The notes beneath the pieces are model-generated. The model was given only the letters and a program-made list of their open reading frames with translations. It ran no database searches and was not told the DNA's origin. Positions 7,320 to 14,362 of a stretch of DNA of 17,437 nt are shown piece after piece. The stretch is from M55B154 sp964486725 (GTDB taxonomy: Bacteria > Spirochaetota > UBA4802 > UB4802). Position 1 is the stretch's first letter; each line of letters starts with the position of its first letter. A program made the position numbers and the translations under genes. Location: positions 1 to 17,437 of the forward strand of contig CAZAOK010000078.1 of the NCBI GenBank assembly GCA_964486725.1, given 5' to 3'.

Positions 7320-7670
7320 TCAGGTTTTCATGATGCATGTTCCATTGAATACAGATCCTGTTTCAACGGAAAGATCCGGTGATACAAGGTCTGCCCTTGT
7401 GATGCTGTTCGCGTACAGCTCTATTCTTTTTGAGGTATTAATTTTTCCATTCAAGGTACCATTTACAGACACGATGCTGGCCCTGATGTCCGCTGAAACC
7501 TTTGCTTCTTCACCGATAATGAGATGACCGTCGGTCTCGATCTTTCCTTTGAAATCTCCTTTTATCTTTAACGAATCTTTAAACTTTAATGAACCATTAA
7601 AGCGGATATCGCTGTTTATAACAGTTCCAATTTTATTTTCATCTTCAACTATTTCTTTAATGTCAGCCAT
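7320..7670 (-). CDS. Bactofilin family cytoskeletal protein
   Basis: The 116-aa product matches the bactofilin (DUF583) family: a short charged N-terminal tail, then a right-handed beta-helix core with regular short repeats such as SLKIKGDFKGKIETDGHLIIGEEAKV and VSVNGTLNGKINTSKRIELY. Bactofilins polymerise without nucleotide and act in cell shape, stalk or envelope organisation. The start at 7670 is preferred because AAGGAGA lies about 8 nt upstream; the frame could extend nine codons to 7697. The beta-barrel gene begins 14 nt after its stop codon, which suggests a link between this scaffold and the envelope, although that is only inferred from position. Confidence 0.9.
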   Translation of the reverse strand: MADIKEIVEDENKIGTVINSDIRFNGSLKFKDSLKIKGDFKGKIETDGHLIIGEEAKVSADIRASIVSVNGTLNGKINTSKRIELYANSITRADLVSPDLSVETGSVFNGTCIMKT

Positions 7671-7708
7671 GAAAGCTTCTCCTTGTAATTTCTGCAAAAT
7701 ATTTTCCG

Positions 7709-7736
7709 TGTATAAAACATCTGTATTAAATGTCGA
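7709..7736 (-). promoter_or_regulatory. Candidate promoter for the bactofilin/beta-barrel genes
   Basis: On the minus strand TCGACA (7736 to 7731) is a 5/6 match to the -35 consensus and is followed after 16 nt by TATACA (7714 to 7709), a 4/6 match to -10. It lies 40 nt upstream of the bactofilin start. Confidence 0.35.
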
Positions 7737-7853
7737 GAAAAATATCTTTCAACTGGAACATTACTTTCCCAGACACTTGTTATACCCAACAGTTATACGA
7801 TCATTTTAATTATGGGCAGGTTGTTTTTAAATGTCAAATAATAAAAAAATTAT

Positions 7854-7882
7854 AAAAAGTCATTGCGCTAAAATGACTTTTT
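7854..7882. terminator. 11-bp hairpin with A and T flanks upstream of the YlbF-family gene
   Basis: AAAAAGTCATT (7854-7864) and AATGACTTTTT (7872-7882) are perfect reverse complements around a 7-nt loop. The form is that of a weak bidirectional terminator, yet it lies 41 nt upstream of a plus-strand start codon in a divergent region. It could be an attenuator in the leader of that gene or end a short transcript. Confidence 0.45.
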
Positions 7883-7923
7883 CTGTTAATCCTCCTTAAA
7901 GATGTTTTACTAAGGAGTTAATA

Positions 7924-8313
7924 ATGGAAGAAATAATCAGCAGGGCAAATGAACTTGGTTTAATGATCAAGGGTACAGATGTATACAACAGGTACGTTGA
8001 AGTGGTGAAAAAGCTGGAACAAAATCAAGAATCCAGAAAACTACTTGAAGAATTCGCGCAGCTAAGTGAAACCATACAACAGAAAGAAGGTACTGGTCAG
8101 CCTGTAGAAGTTGAAGAAAAGCAAAAACTTGAAGAACTTTCAGCGAAGGTGTCCGAAGACGAGCTGTTAAAAGAATTTATTACCGCGCAGTCTTATTACA
8201 TGAACCTTATGATGATGATACAGAAGGCAATTAGTGAACCCGAAGGTGAACCTATCCGGGAATCAAAGATAGTAAAGCCAAACCAGCCGGGAAAAATAAT
8301 AACCGACCTGTAA
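7924..8313 (+). CDS. YlbF/YmcA family regulator-like protein
   Basis: The 129-aa product matches the YlbF/YmcA (Com_YlbF) family of small helical proteins. It is nearly all charged helix from residue 1 to about 105, including KGTDVYNRYVEVVKKLEQNQESRKLLEEF, LSETIQQKE and LKEFITAQSYYMNLMMMIQKAISE. In Bacillus, family members form a complex with YaaT that affects mRNA processing, competence and biofilm; whether this applies here is not known. The last 20 residues are polar and likely disordered. TAAGGAG lies 7 nt before the ATG. It is a single-gene unit with its own terminator. Confidence 0.85.
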   Translation: MEEIISRANELGLMIKGTDVYNRYVEVVKKLEQNQESRKLLEEFAQLSETIQQKEGTGQPVEVEEKQKLEELSAKVSEDELLKEFITAQSYYMNLMMMIQKAISEPEGEPIRESKIVKPNQPGKIITDL

Positions 8314-8315
8314 AT

Positions 8316-8351
8316 AAAAAAGCGGGAGTATAAATATGCTCCCGCTTTTTT
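8316..8351. terminator. Bidirectional rho-independent terminator
   Basis: AAAAAAGCGGGAG (8316-8328) pairs perfectly with CTCCCGCTTTTTT (8339-8351) around a 10-nt AT-rich loop. It lies between the stop codon of the YlbF-family gene and the convergent aminotransferase gene and has U-tracts in both directions. Confidence 0.94.
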
Positions 8352-8373
8352 TCTATTGTGAATGTATACATGA

Positions 8374-9585
8374 TCAGCTTATTTTTTTGACCGCCTCCGC
8401 GATTCGTTTTAATCCTTCAGAAATATTCTCATCAGACGTGGCAAATGACATCCTGAGGTTCTTCCGGGTGCCAAAGGCGATACCCGGTACCGCGGCAACC
8501 TTCGCTTCTTCAAGAAGGTACGCGCAAAACCTGCCTGAAAGGTCGTCATTGTCAAAGTTCTTTTCCATTTCTTTCCAGCCTGGCAGGGATGCGATGCCTT
8601 CAATATTGGGATACGCGTAAAATGCCCCGTCGGGATTTAGACACGAGAATCCCTGTATTTCATTGAGACCATTTACTATAAGTGATCGCCTGCGTGTAAA
8701 GGCTTTTACCATCTCGGTTATGACACCCTGGTCCCCGGTTAATGCTTCAACTGCAGCCCATTGTGAAATAGAGGCAGGATTAGAAGTAGACTGACTTTGC
8801 AGAACCTCGGCCTTTTTTATAATCTCTTCATCAGCCGCCATGTACCCGATACGCCAGCCTGTCATTGAATAGGTTTTTGATACACCGTTTAGCACCACGG
8901 TCTGTTTTTTCATTTCCGGGGCAACGGTAACAATATTATCAAAGCTATTACCGTCATAAAGAATCGATTCATATATATCATCGGATATGGCCATGATGCC
9001 TTTTTCAAGGAGAATGTCAGCGATTGCCTTCAGCTCCTGCTTGTTGTACATGGAGCCGGTGGGATTTGACGGTGAATTGATCACTACTGCACGGGTTTTC
9101 CTGGTAATGGCTTTTTTCAGCTGACCCGGCGTTATCTTAAAGTTGCTTATCTCATCGGTTTGAATAATCACCGGTTTCCCGTCTGCAAGTTCAACCATGG
9201 CAGGATAGGAAACCCAGTAAGGTGCAGGTATTATCACCTCGTCTCCCTTGTCCAGTATAACCTGCATGAGATTGTAGAATGAATGTTTACCACCGCAGTT
9301 TACCGTTATTTCGGCAGGGGTATATTTTAATTGGTTGTCCCGCTCAAATTTATGCGCTATCGCGTTTTTTAATTCCGGAATCCCGCCGGCAGGAGTGTAC
9401 TTGGTCTTGCCTGTTTCGATGGCACGTATGGCAGCGTCTTTTATTGACCTGGGTGTATCAAAGTCAGGCTCGCCCGAGCCGAACCCAATAACGTCGATGC
9501 CCTGTGCTTTCATTGATTTAGCAAGGGCGGTAATAGCCAGGGTTGGTGATGGTTTAACCTTTTCAATTCTACGTGAGAATTTCAT
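8374..9585 (-). CDS. Class I PLP-dependent aminotransferase, aspartate aminotransferase-like
   Basis: The 403-aa product is a fold-type I, class I/II aminotransferase close to the bacterial aspartate aminotransferases of subgroup Ib. It moves an amino group between an amino acid and a 2-oxo acid using PLP. Visible elements are GSGEPDFDTP (36-45), TKYTPAGGIPEL (61-72), SNPTG with Asn174, SDDIYE with Asp202 and Tyr205, the PLP lysine Lys237 in NGVSKTYSMTGWRIGY, and the carboxylate-binding Arg378 in LRMSF. Substrate could be aspartate, but related aromatic or alanine enzymes look much alike. An AGAGGAA ribosome-binding site precedes the ATG. It stands alone between a shared terminator and a divergent promoter region. 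Confidence 0.93.
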   Translation of the reverse strand: MKFSRRIEKVKPSPTLAITALAKSMKAQGIDVIGFGSGEPDFDTPRSIKDAAIRAIETGKTKYTPAGGIPELKNAIAHKFERDNQLKYTPAEITVNCGGKHSFYNLMQVILDKGDEVIIPAPYWVSYPAMVELADGKPVIIQTDEISNFKITPGQLKKAITRKTRAVVINSPSNPTGSMYNKQELKAIADILLEKGIMAISDDIYESILYDGNSFDNIVTVAPEMKKQTVVLNGVSKTYSMTGWRIGYMAADEEIIKKAEVLQSQSTSNPASISQWAAVEALTGDQGVITEMVKAFTRRRSLIVNGLNEIQGFSCLNPDGAFYAYPNIEGIASLPGWKEMEKNFDNDDLSGRFCAYLLEEAKVAAVPGIAFGTRKNLRMSFATSDENISEGLKRIAEAVKKIS

Positions 9586-9698
9586 ACTTGATTCCTCTTT
9601 ATATTGATAAAATTTATAATAAGAGCAGATTGATTGCAGTGCGTAGTATGCCGGTGTTGCTATTTAGAGAGCAAAAGAACAAAGAAGGATTGGAGGTA

Positions 9699-9726
9699 AT
9701 TAAATGTATACCTCAAGACATGTCAA
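9699..9726 (-). promoter_or_regulatory. Probable promoter of the aminotransferase gene
   Basis: On the minus strand a perfect TTGACA (9726 to 9721) is followed after 16 nt by TTTAAT (9704 to 9699), a 5/6 match to the -10 consensus. Transcription would start near 9692, giving a leader of about 105 nt before the aminotransferase ATG. The -35 overlaps the perfect palindrome GACATGTC at 9717-9724, a possible operator. Confidence 0.55.
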
Positions 9727-9784
9727 GTATTTTATACATGTGCGCTTCACAGGGCATTCGCCATTCATTCATATGCGTAAATAA
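9704..9784 (+). CDS. Possible 26-aa small ORF upstream of the MBL gene
   Basis: An ATG at 9704 follows GGAGG (9692-9696) with 7-nt spacing, an ideal initiation signal, and opens a 26-codon frame ending TAA at 9784. The peptide is basic and His-rich (four His, with SRHVKYFIHVRF near its start) and has no recognised motif. The start codon lies in ATGTATA, which can pair with TATACAT at 9733-9739. The frame overlaps a good minus-strand promoter, so the match may be chance. It could be a leader peptide for the MBL gene 86 nt downstream. Confidence 0.3.
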   Translation: MYTSRHVKYFIHVRFTGHSPFIHMRK

Positions 9785-9870
9785 AATTCTCTTGCGTAAA
9801 TGAAAGAGAAAACTCATAATTGCCGAAAGTTTAAAATGGATGCAGCATAGATATACATTGAGGTAGTATA

Positions 9871-10827
9871 ATGAAAGTCAGATTCTGGGGTGTACGGGGA
9901 TCAATTCCCACACCACTCAGCAACGAGATAATACAATACAAGATCTCAAAAGCATTGTCCCTTGCGTCCCCGAAAGATATAGCATCAGAAGAATCAATCG
10001 AATCTTTTGTACAATCCCTTCCCCTGTCAATTGCCGGAAGTTATGGTGGAAATACCACAACACTTGAGGTGAGAAACAAGTACAACGATCTAATAATAAT
10101 TGACTGTGGTACAGGGATAAAACATCTTGGAAACCAGCTACTGAAAGAAGAATTCGGGAAGGGACAGGGGACAGGCACAATTCTGCTTACCCATACCCAC
10201 TGGGATCATATACAGGGAATACCATTTTTCGGCCCATTCTACATACCTGGAAACAAGTTTAATATCTATTCACCTTATAGGGATATAAAGGACAGGGTCG
10301 AGTACCAGCAGGTCTTCACCCATTTCCCTATCAACCTGGAATATATGCTGGCCCAAAAGGAGTTCTTCATTATTGACCGTGAAGGGGAGTTGTTTCTGAA
10401 TGATATGCGCATACTAAACAAAAGTATGCGCCATCCCGGCGGGTCTTATGGTTTCAGGTTCGAGGAGGATGGTAAAACATTCGTTTTCACCAGTGATTGC
10501 GAATTCAATATCGACGAACTTGACAAAATAGAGAGTTACCGTGAATTTTTTCAGGATGCGGACGTATGCGTGTTCGATACTCAGTATACTTTTGAAGAAT
10601 CCATCAATAAGATTGACTGGGGACATTCATCTGCTTCAATAGCCATTGACGTGGCACACATGTTTAATATTAAGAAATTAATCCTTTTTCACCATGAGCC
10701 CGATTACAATGATGAGAAGCTTGACGCGGTGCTTTCCAATGCCAAATCGTATATCAATATGAATTCCCGGACAAGGGGAAAACTTGAAGTGGAAATCGCC
10801 TACGAGGGGCTTGAACTGGATATCTGA
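9871..10827 (+). CDS. MBL-fold metallo-hydrolase
   Basis: The 318-aa product is a metallo-beta-lactamase-fold hydrolase of the group that starts with MKVRFWGVRGSIPTP and is related to RNase Z and PhnP-type phosphodiesterases. The dimetal site is seen in THTHWDH (His108, His110, Asp112, His113), with further likely ligands His188 in RHPGG, Asp209 in TSDC and His274 in LFHHEP. A cyclic or linear phosphodiester substrate is likely for this group, but no specific substrate can be named. It has no signal peptide, so it is cytoplasmic. GAGGT lies just before the ATG. Its stop codon is directly adjacent to the stop codon of the convergent ktrA gene, with no spacer for a terminator. Confidence 0.87.
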   Translation: MKVRFWGVRGSIPTPLSNEIIQYKISKALSLASPKDIASEESIESFVQSLPLSIAGSYGGNTTTLEVRNKYNDLIIIDCGTGIKHLGNQLLKEEFGKGQGTGTILLTHTHWDHIQGIPFFGPFYIPGNKFNIYSPYRDIKDRVEYQQVFTHFPINLEYMLAQKEFFIIDREGELFLNDMRILNKSMRHPGGSYGFRFEEDGKTFVFTSDCEFNIDELDKIESYREFFQDADVCVFDTQYTFEESINKIDWGHSSASIAIDVAHMFNIKKLILFHHEPDYNDEKLDAVLSNAKSYINMNSRTRGKLEVEIAYEGLELDI

Positions 10828-11517
10828 TTATTTCGCGTTTTGAAGCCGTTCTATATCATTCAGTTTTCCCACTACCACCATTATTGTATTTGGTTTAATA
10901 ATATCCTCACCTGTAGGTACTATCTTTATATTAACGTTCTTTCCGGAAAGGTCGTACTTGTCCCCGTTATGGGCCAGATCTTTAAGCCCGATAACCTGGC
11001 ACCCGAATTTTGTGCTGATCTGCAGTTCTTTCAATGGCTTGTTGAGAAAGTTCTTCGGAGGTTCTACTTCAAGTATTCCGTATTCATCGCTGAGGGGCAG
11101 GTAGTCCATTGCGTTTTTGAGTGACAGCCTGTTGGCTATACGAATAGCCATATCCCTTTCAGGGAACACAACATCGTGCACCCCTATCATTTTAAGTATT
11201 TTCCCGTGATCTTCAGATATTGCGCGGACGATAATTCGCGGTATGCCGATTTCTTTCAGGTACAGTGAAATAAGAATGCTGGGGGTCATGTCCTGACCGA
11301 TGCCGATAATGGCGGCATCAAAATCTGATATGGCCAGTGATTCCAGTACCTCCTTATTCGAAGCATCTCCGATTATGGCATGGGTGATGAAATCCTTGGC
11401 TTTCTGAATGATTTCCTTGTTGGAGTCCATGCCAAGAACTTCACAATTGTTCTCAACCAGTGTTTGTGAGATATTAATACCGAAATTTCCAAGACCTATT
11501 ACAAAAAATTTCTTCAT
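10828..11517 (-). CDS. ktrA: Ktr/Trk potassium uptake regulatory subunit (RCK domain)
   Basis: The 229-aa product has the RCK_N Rossmann fold (GLGNFG at 8-13, acidic Asp31 at the end of beta-2) and a C-terminal RCK_C domain after about residue 140. The single N+C unit and its length match KtrA rather than the double-length TrkA of enterobacteria. KtrA forms an octameric ring that gates KtrB and responds to ATP/ADP or NAD(H). Its start codon lies 2 nt after the ktrB stop codon, which implies translational coupling. Its own stop codon touches that of the convergent MBL gene. Confidence 0.93.
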   Translation of the reverse strand: MKKFFVIGLGNFGINISQTLVENNCEVLGMDSNKEIIQKAKDFITHAIIGDASNKEVLESLAISDFDAAIIGIGQDMTPSILISLYLKEIGIPRIIVRAISEDHGKILKMIGVHDVVFPERDMAIRIANRLSLKNAMDYLPLSDEYGILEVEPPKNFLNKPLKELQISTKFGCQVIGLKDLAHNGDKYDLSGKNVNIKIVPTGEDIIKPNTIMVVVGKLNDIERLQNAK

Positions 11518-11519
11518 GG

Positions 11520-12875
11520 TTACCCTATCATTATGTGTTCTTCTGGATATTGAATACTAATTTTCTTCTTATGAGGTGTCAATGCCAATATGAGGGTTAA
11601 CGGCCCCAGTCTTCCAACAAACATGATAATGCACATGAGAATTCTTCCCGTTTCAGTGGTGAGGGTAGTAAGACCCGTTGAAAGCCCTACTGTTCCAAAG
11701 GCTGAGGTAATCTCGAAAAGAATTGATAAAAATGTATGTTCAACATGAAGGCTTGATATTGAAAGTATAATGAAAGTGAATAATGAAATAAATAGAAATG
11801 ATAGTATTATCAGTGTAGTACTTTTTTCAATAGTATCACTTCCCGGCGATCGTTCCCATATTACAACGTCACTTTTACCCATGATTCTTGATACGATGAG
11901 CATTACAATTATGCCGATGGTTGTAGTTTTTATGCCACCAGCGATTGATCCGGGTGAACCACCGATAAACATGAGACCGATCATCATAAAAAGGGTGTTT
12001 TCTCTGAGGTTGCCAATGTCAACAGTGTTAAACCCTGCAGTTCTGCAGGTTACCGACTGGAAGAAAGAGGTGAGCAGTTTTTGCGGTAATGACTGGTTTT
12101 CAAGAGCCCTGGTCCATTCTAAAATAAGAAAGAGCAGCATACCACCAATGATCAGGATGATGGATATTATAAGCACAAATCTTGTGTGAATAGAGAGGTT
12201 TCTCCAGAAATTGCGGGTGCTGCTGTTTAGCGGACTGGTTAATTCTGTTAATACCAGGAATCCAAGTCCACCCAGTATAACGGCGATAGCCACCGTTAGT
12301 ACTATTATTGAATTGTCATGAAACCCCATGAGGTTGTCTGAAAATGTAGAAAAGCCGGCATTACAGAAGGCTGAAATCGCCTGAAATATTGAATGCCAGA
12401 TTGCTTCAGGTAGTGGGAAATGCTGAATAAACTGGGTTAAAAGAATAAGGGCGGTTATTAATTCAATGATCACCGTATACAGTACAATTCGTACCAGGAT
12501 GTTTCGAAATGGCATTGTGCTGACGTCGCTGTAAACGCTTTGCAGGGTAAACCGCCACTTAATTGAAAGGTTGCCTCCCATCATAGAGAGAATGGCTATG
12601 GAGAATGTCATTATGCCCATTCCACCGAACTGGAGAAGCAAAAGTATAACTCCCTGTCCGAAGAGGGTGAAGTCAACAGGTGTATCAAGTACTATAAGTC
12701 CGGTGACACATACTGCCGATGTTGAGGTAAACAACGCGTCGATGAATGATATGCCATTAGTTGTACTAACCGGAAGAAGAAGCAGTCCCATGCCGGTGAA
12801 AATGAGAATCAGAAAACTCAAAAGAATTTTCTGTATAGGAGGGATCTCTTTTATGAATTGTATCATTGTTCTCAT
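11520..12875 (-). CDS. ktrB: Ktr/Trk-type potassium transporter membrane subunit
   Basis: The 451-aa product is an SKT-superfamily K+ channel-like transporter of the KtrB/TrkH type. Four M1-P-M2 units are visible, each with a selectivity-filter glycine: VTGL (Gly59), NAGF (Gly174), TAGF (Gly281) and TVGL (Gly397). The flexible gate loop GGSPGSIAGGIKTT (305-318) in the third unit matches the intramembrane gate of KtrB/TrkH. Length is typical. ktrA follows after 2 nt. The start is uncertain: neither the ATG at 12875 nor the one at 12866 has a clear ribosome-binding site, and a strong hairpin ends 5 nt upstream of the first. Confidence 0.94.
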   Translation of the reverse strand: MRTMIQFIKEIPPIQKILLSFLILIFTGMGLLLLPVSTTNGISFIDALFTSTSAVCVTGLIVLDTPVDFTLFGQGVILLLLQFGGMGIMTFSIAILSMMGGNLSIKWRFTLQSVYSDVSTMPFRNILVRIVLYTVIIELITALILLTQFIQHFPLPEAIWHSIFQAISAFCNAGFSTFSDNLMGFHDNSIIVLTVAIAVILGGLGFLVLTELTSPLNSSTRNFWRNLSIHTRFVLIISIILIIGGMLLFLILEWTRALENQSLPQKLLTSFFQSVTCRTAGFNTVDIGNLRENTLFMMIGLMFIGGSPGSIAGGIKTTTIGIIVMLIVSRIMGKSDVVIWERSPGSDTIEKSTTLIILSFLFISLFTFIILSISSLHVEHTFLSILFEITSAFGTVGLSTGLTTLTTETGRILMCIIMFVGRLGPLTLILALTPHKKKISIQYPEEHIMIG

Positions 12876-12880
12876 AAAAT

Positions 12881-12907
12881 AAAGGGTATATTATGAATAT
12901 ACCCTTT
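12881..12907 (-). terminator. Perfect 12-bp hairpin between tRNA-Val and ktrB
   Basis: AAAGGGTATATT (12881-12892) and AATATACCCTTT (12896-12907) are exact reverse complements around a 3-nt loop. On the minus strand it comes 27 nt after tRNA-Val and is followed by ATTTT and then the ktrB ATG. It could terminate the rpsT-HU-tRNA transcript, with the T-rich run overlapping the ktrB leader, or block or control ktrB translation. Confidence 0.7.
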
Positions 12908-12934
12908 ACCTCTGATTAGAAAATCACTTTGATT

Positions 12935-13007
12935 TGGGCGCTACAGGGCTTGAACCTGTGACCCTCTGCTTGTAAGGCAGATGCTCTCCCAGCTGAGCTA
13001 AGCGCCC
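12935..13007 (-). tRNA. tRNA-Val (anticodon TAC)
   Basis: The minus strand gives a 73-nt cloverleaf with acceptor stem GGGCGCT/AGCGCCC, D-arm TTAGCTCAGCTGGGAGAGC, anticodon stem TCTGC/GCAGA around loop CTTACAA (anticodon TAC, decoding GTN), and T-arm ACAGGTTCAAGCCCTGT. The discriminator is A and no CCA is encoded. Its first ten nucleotides (13007 to 12998) are also the end of the HU-family gene, including the stop codon. Confidence 0.97.
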
Positions 13008-13279
13008 TCATGTATGTCCCGATCTGTTGATCGGCTTGGTTTGAAACTCAATACTGATCTTGCCGGTACGTCTACAGTTCTTCTGGCGATGGGGGAGTAC
13101 ACGTTGCGTTCTTTCTTCTCATTACGCTGAAATACCCCAAAACCCCGAATCTCTACTTTTTCGCCTTTATCTACGCTTTCAATTATTGCGTCAAGAAAAT
13201 TATCGACAATGTATTGCACTTTTCTTCGCGGTAGTCCGCTTTGACGGGTGATCTTGTCGATAATTTCAATTTTCGTCAA
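12998..13279 (-). CDS. HU/IHF-family DNA-binding protein
   Basis: The 93-aa product is a small nucleoid-associated protein of the HU/IHF family, which bends and packs DNA as a dimer. The N-terminal helices (TKIEIIDKITRQSGLPRRKVQYIVDNFLDAI), the EIRGFGVF strand and the VPARSVLSFKPS end are clear. The beta-arm is unusual: the normal RNPxTG tip is replaced by RNVYSPIARR and is about three residues longer. The start is TTG, preceded by GGAG at 9-nt spacing, with an in-frame TGA three codons upstream, so no earlier start is possible. The TAG stop lies inside tRNA-Val, at tRNA positions 8-10. It follows rpsT after 19 nt and is probably co-transcribed with it. Confidence 0.9.
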   Translation of the reverse strand: MTKIEIIDKITRQSGLPRRKVQYIVDNFLDAIIESVDKGEKVEIRGFGVFQRNEKKERNVYSPIARRTVDVPARSVLSFKPSRSTDRDIHEGA

Positions 13280-13298
13280 GACGCATCACTCCGTTGCA

Positions 13299-13577
13299 TT
13301 ACTGCTGCAACGCAGCGTTAACCTTTTTCGCCATCCTGGATTTTTTACGGGCAGCCGTTTTCCAGTGAACCACCCCTTTTCGGGCGGCCGTATCTAATGT
13401 TTTGACGAACGCAATATAATCCTGCTGCAGTTTCTCGTTGTCAAAACCTTCTTTCGCGTCAATCTGGCGCGCAACCTTTTTATGGGCGGTTCTGATTGAT
13501 GAACGAACCTGTGAGTTTCGTACTCTGCGCTTTTCGTTCTGACGATTTCTTTTAATTGCTGATTTAATGTTAGCCAA
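13299..13577 (-). CDS. rpsT: 30S ribosomal protein bS20
   Basis: The 92-aa product is ribosomal protein S20: MANIKSAIKRNRQNEKRRVRNSQVRSS at the N-terminus and VVHWKTAARKKSRMAKKVNAAL at the C-terminus, highly basic and helical, of normal length. It binds 16S rRNA early in small-subunit assembly. The start codon is TTG, with GAAGG 7 nt upstream. E. coli rpsT is known to use UUG too, where it takes part in autogenous control of translation, so the rare start is likely real. It is read from the promoter at 13624-13652 and leads into the HU-family gene and tRNA-Val. Confidence 0.96.
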   Translation of the reverse strand: MANIKSAIKRNRQNEKRRVRNSQVRSSIRTAHKKVARQIDAKEGFDNEKLQQDYIAFVKTLDTAARKGVVHWKTAARKKSRMAKKVNAALQQ

Positions 13578-13623
13578 TTCTACACCTTCACTCTTTAAAA
13601 AATTTCATTGAACAGGCACGGCA

Positions 13624-13652
13624 ACTATGTATTTGGTATCAAAGTGTGTCAA
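13624..13652 (-). promoter_or_regulatory. Sigma-70 type promoter of rpsT
   Basis: On the minus strand a perfect TTGACA (13652 to 13647) is followed after 17 nt by CATAGT (13629 to 13624), a 4/6 match to -10. AT-rich sequence just upstream could act as an UP element. Transcription would start near 13617, about 40 nt before the TTG start. Confidence 0.65.
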
Positions 13653-13669
13653 GAAAATATTGATAAAAA

Positions 13670-14230
13670 TTATTTTTTCATAAGGCTTTGAAAAAGATTT
13701 TTCGCGTAATAATACACGGTTGCGTTTTTCCCCTGGTTAGATGCATCAATAATGAATATAACCTTCGTATTGTCCTTCGAATAGGTATTGATGGTCACAT
13801 CCCGGTGGTGCTGTACCCGGGGGGTGCCGTAATGACGTTTCAAATCACCAAGAAGGGATTGAATGCTACTGTCAGATATCCTGTTATGCCTGTCTGATAC
13901 CGAGTATAACGTATCATTGACAAATAAAAAATCCCTTGAAAATGACGATGCAACCCTGTGTATGGTAACTTTTTCCTCGAGATCATCATTGATGGCCAGG
14001 ATATAGTTAAGTATTTTATGAGTATACCCCAGTTTTGAAACAGGAACAACATTTCCTTTTAACTTCTGTTTTGAAATATACTTTTTTTTAACCTGCTCGG
14101 TATTCTTTTGCCATGAGTAAATACGCAGCACTGGGGTGCCCGCCTGTAATTGCAGTACGGTTGAAAGGGAAATAATAAGTGCCGCAAAAAGAATGGTATT
14201 TCGGCATCGGTTCGTTAAAATAGTGTTCAT
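13670..14230 (-). CDS. Secreted protein of unknown function
   Basis: I do not recognise this 186-aa protein. A signal peptide is clear: basic n-region with RCR, hydrophobic core LFAALIISLSTVL, and a likely cleavage after LQA near residue 30. The mature part is basic and mixed alpha/beta, with no cysteine and no obvious catalytic motif, so it is probably a soluble periplasmic protein. The C-terminus VTINTYSKDNTKVIFIIDASNQGKNATVYYYAKNLFQSL reads as beta strands plus a terminal helix. GGAA lies about 7 nt before the ATG. Its stop codon lies just upstream of the rpsT promoter, but no terminator is obvious between them. Confidence 0.75.
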   Translation of the reverse strand: MNTILTNRCRNTILFAALIISLSTVLQLQAGTPVLRIYSWQKNTEQVKKKYISKQKLKGNVVPVSKLGYTHKILNYILAINDDLEEKVTIHRVASSFSRDFLFVNDTLYSVSDRHNRISDSSIQSLLGDLKRHYGTPRVQHHRDVTINTYSKDNTKVIFIIDASNQGKNATVYYYAKNLFQSLMKK

Positions 14231-14362
14231 ATTTATTCCGTAACAGTATAATACAGAACATTTTGGCTGGTTCCATAATTGTTTTATAGATTAATGATCA
14301 TTATTAAAAATGTCAAATATTTTATTTACCTGGTGATGTATGGTTAGCGTACTGTCAGGATT

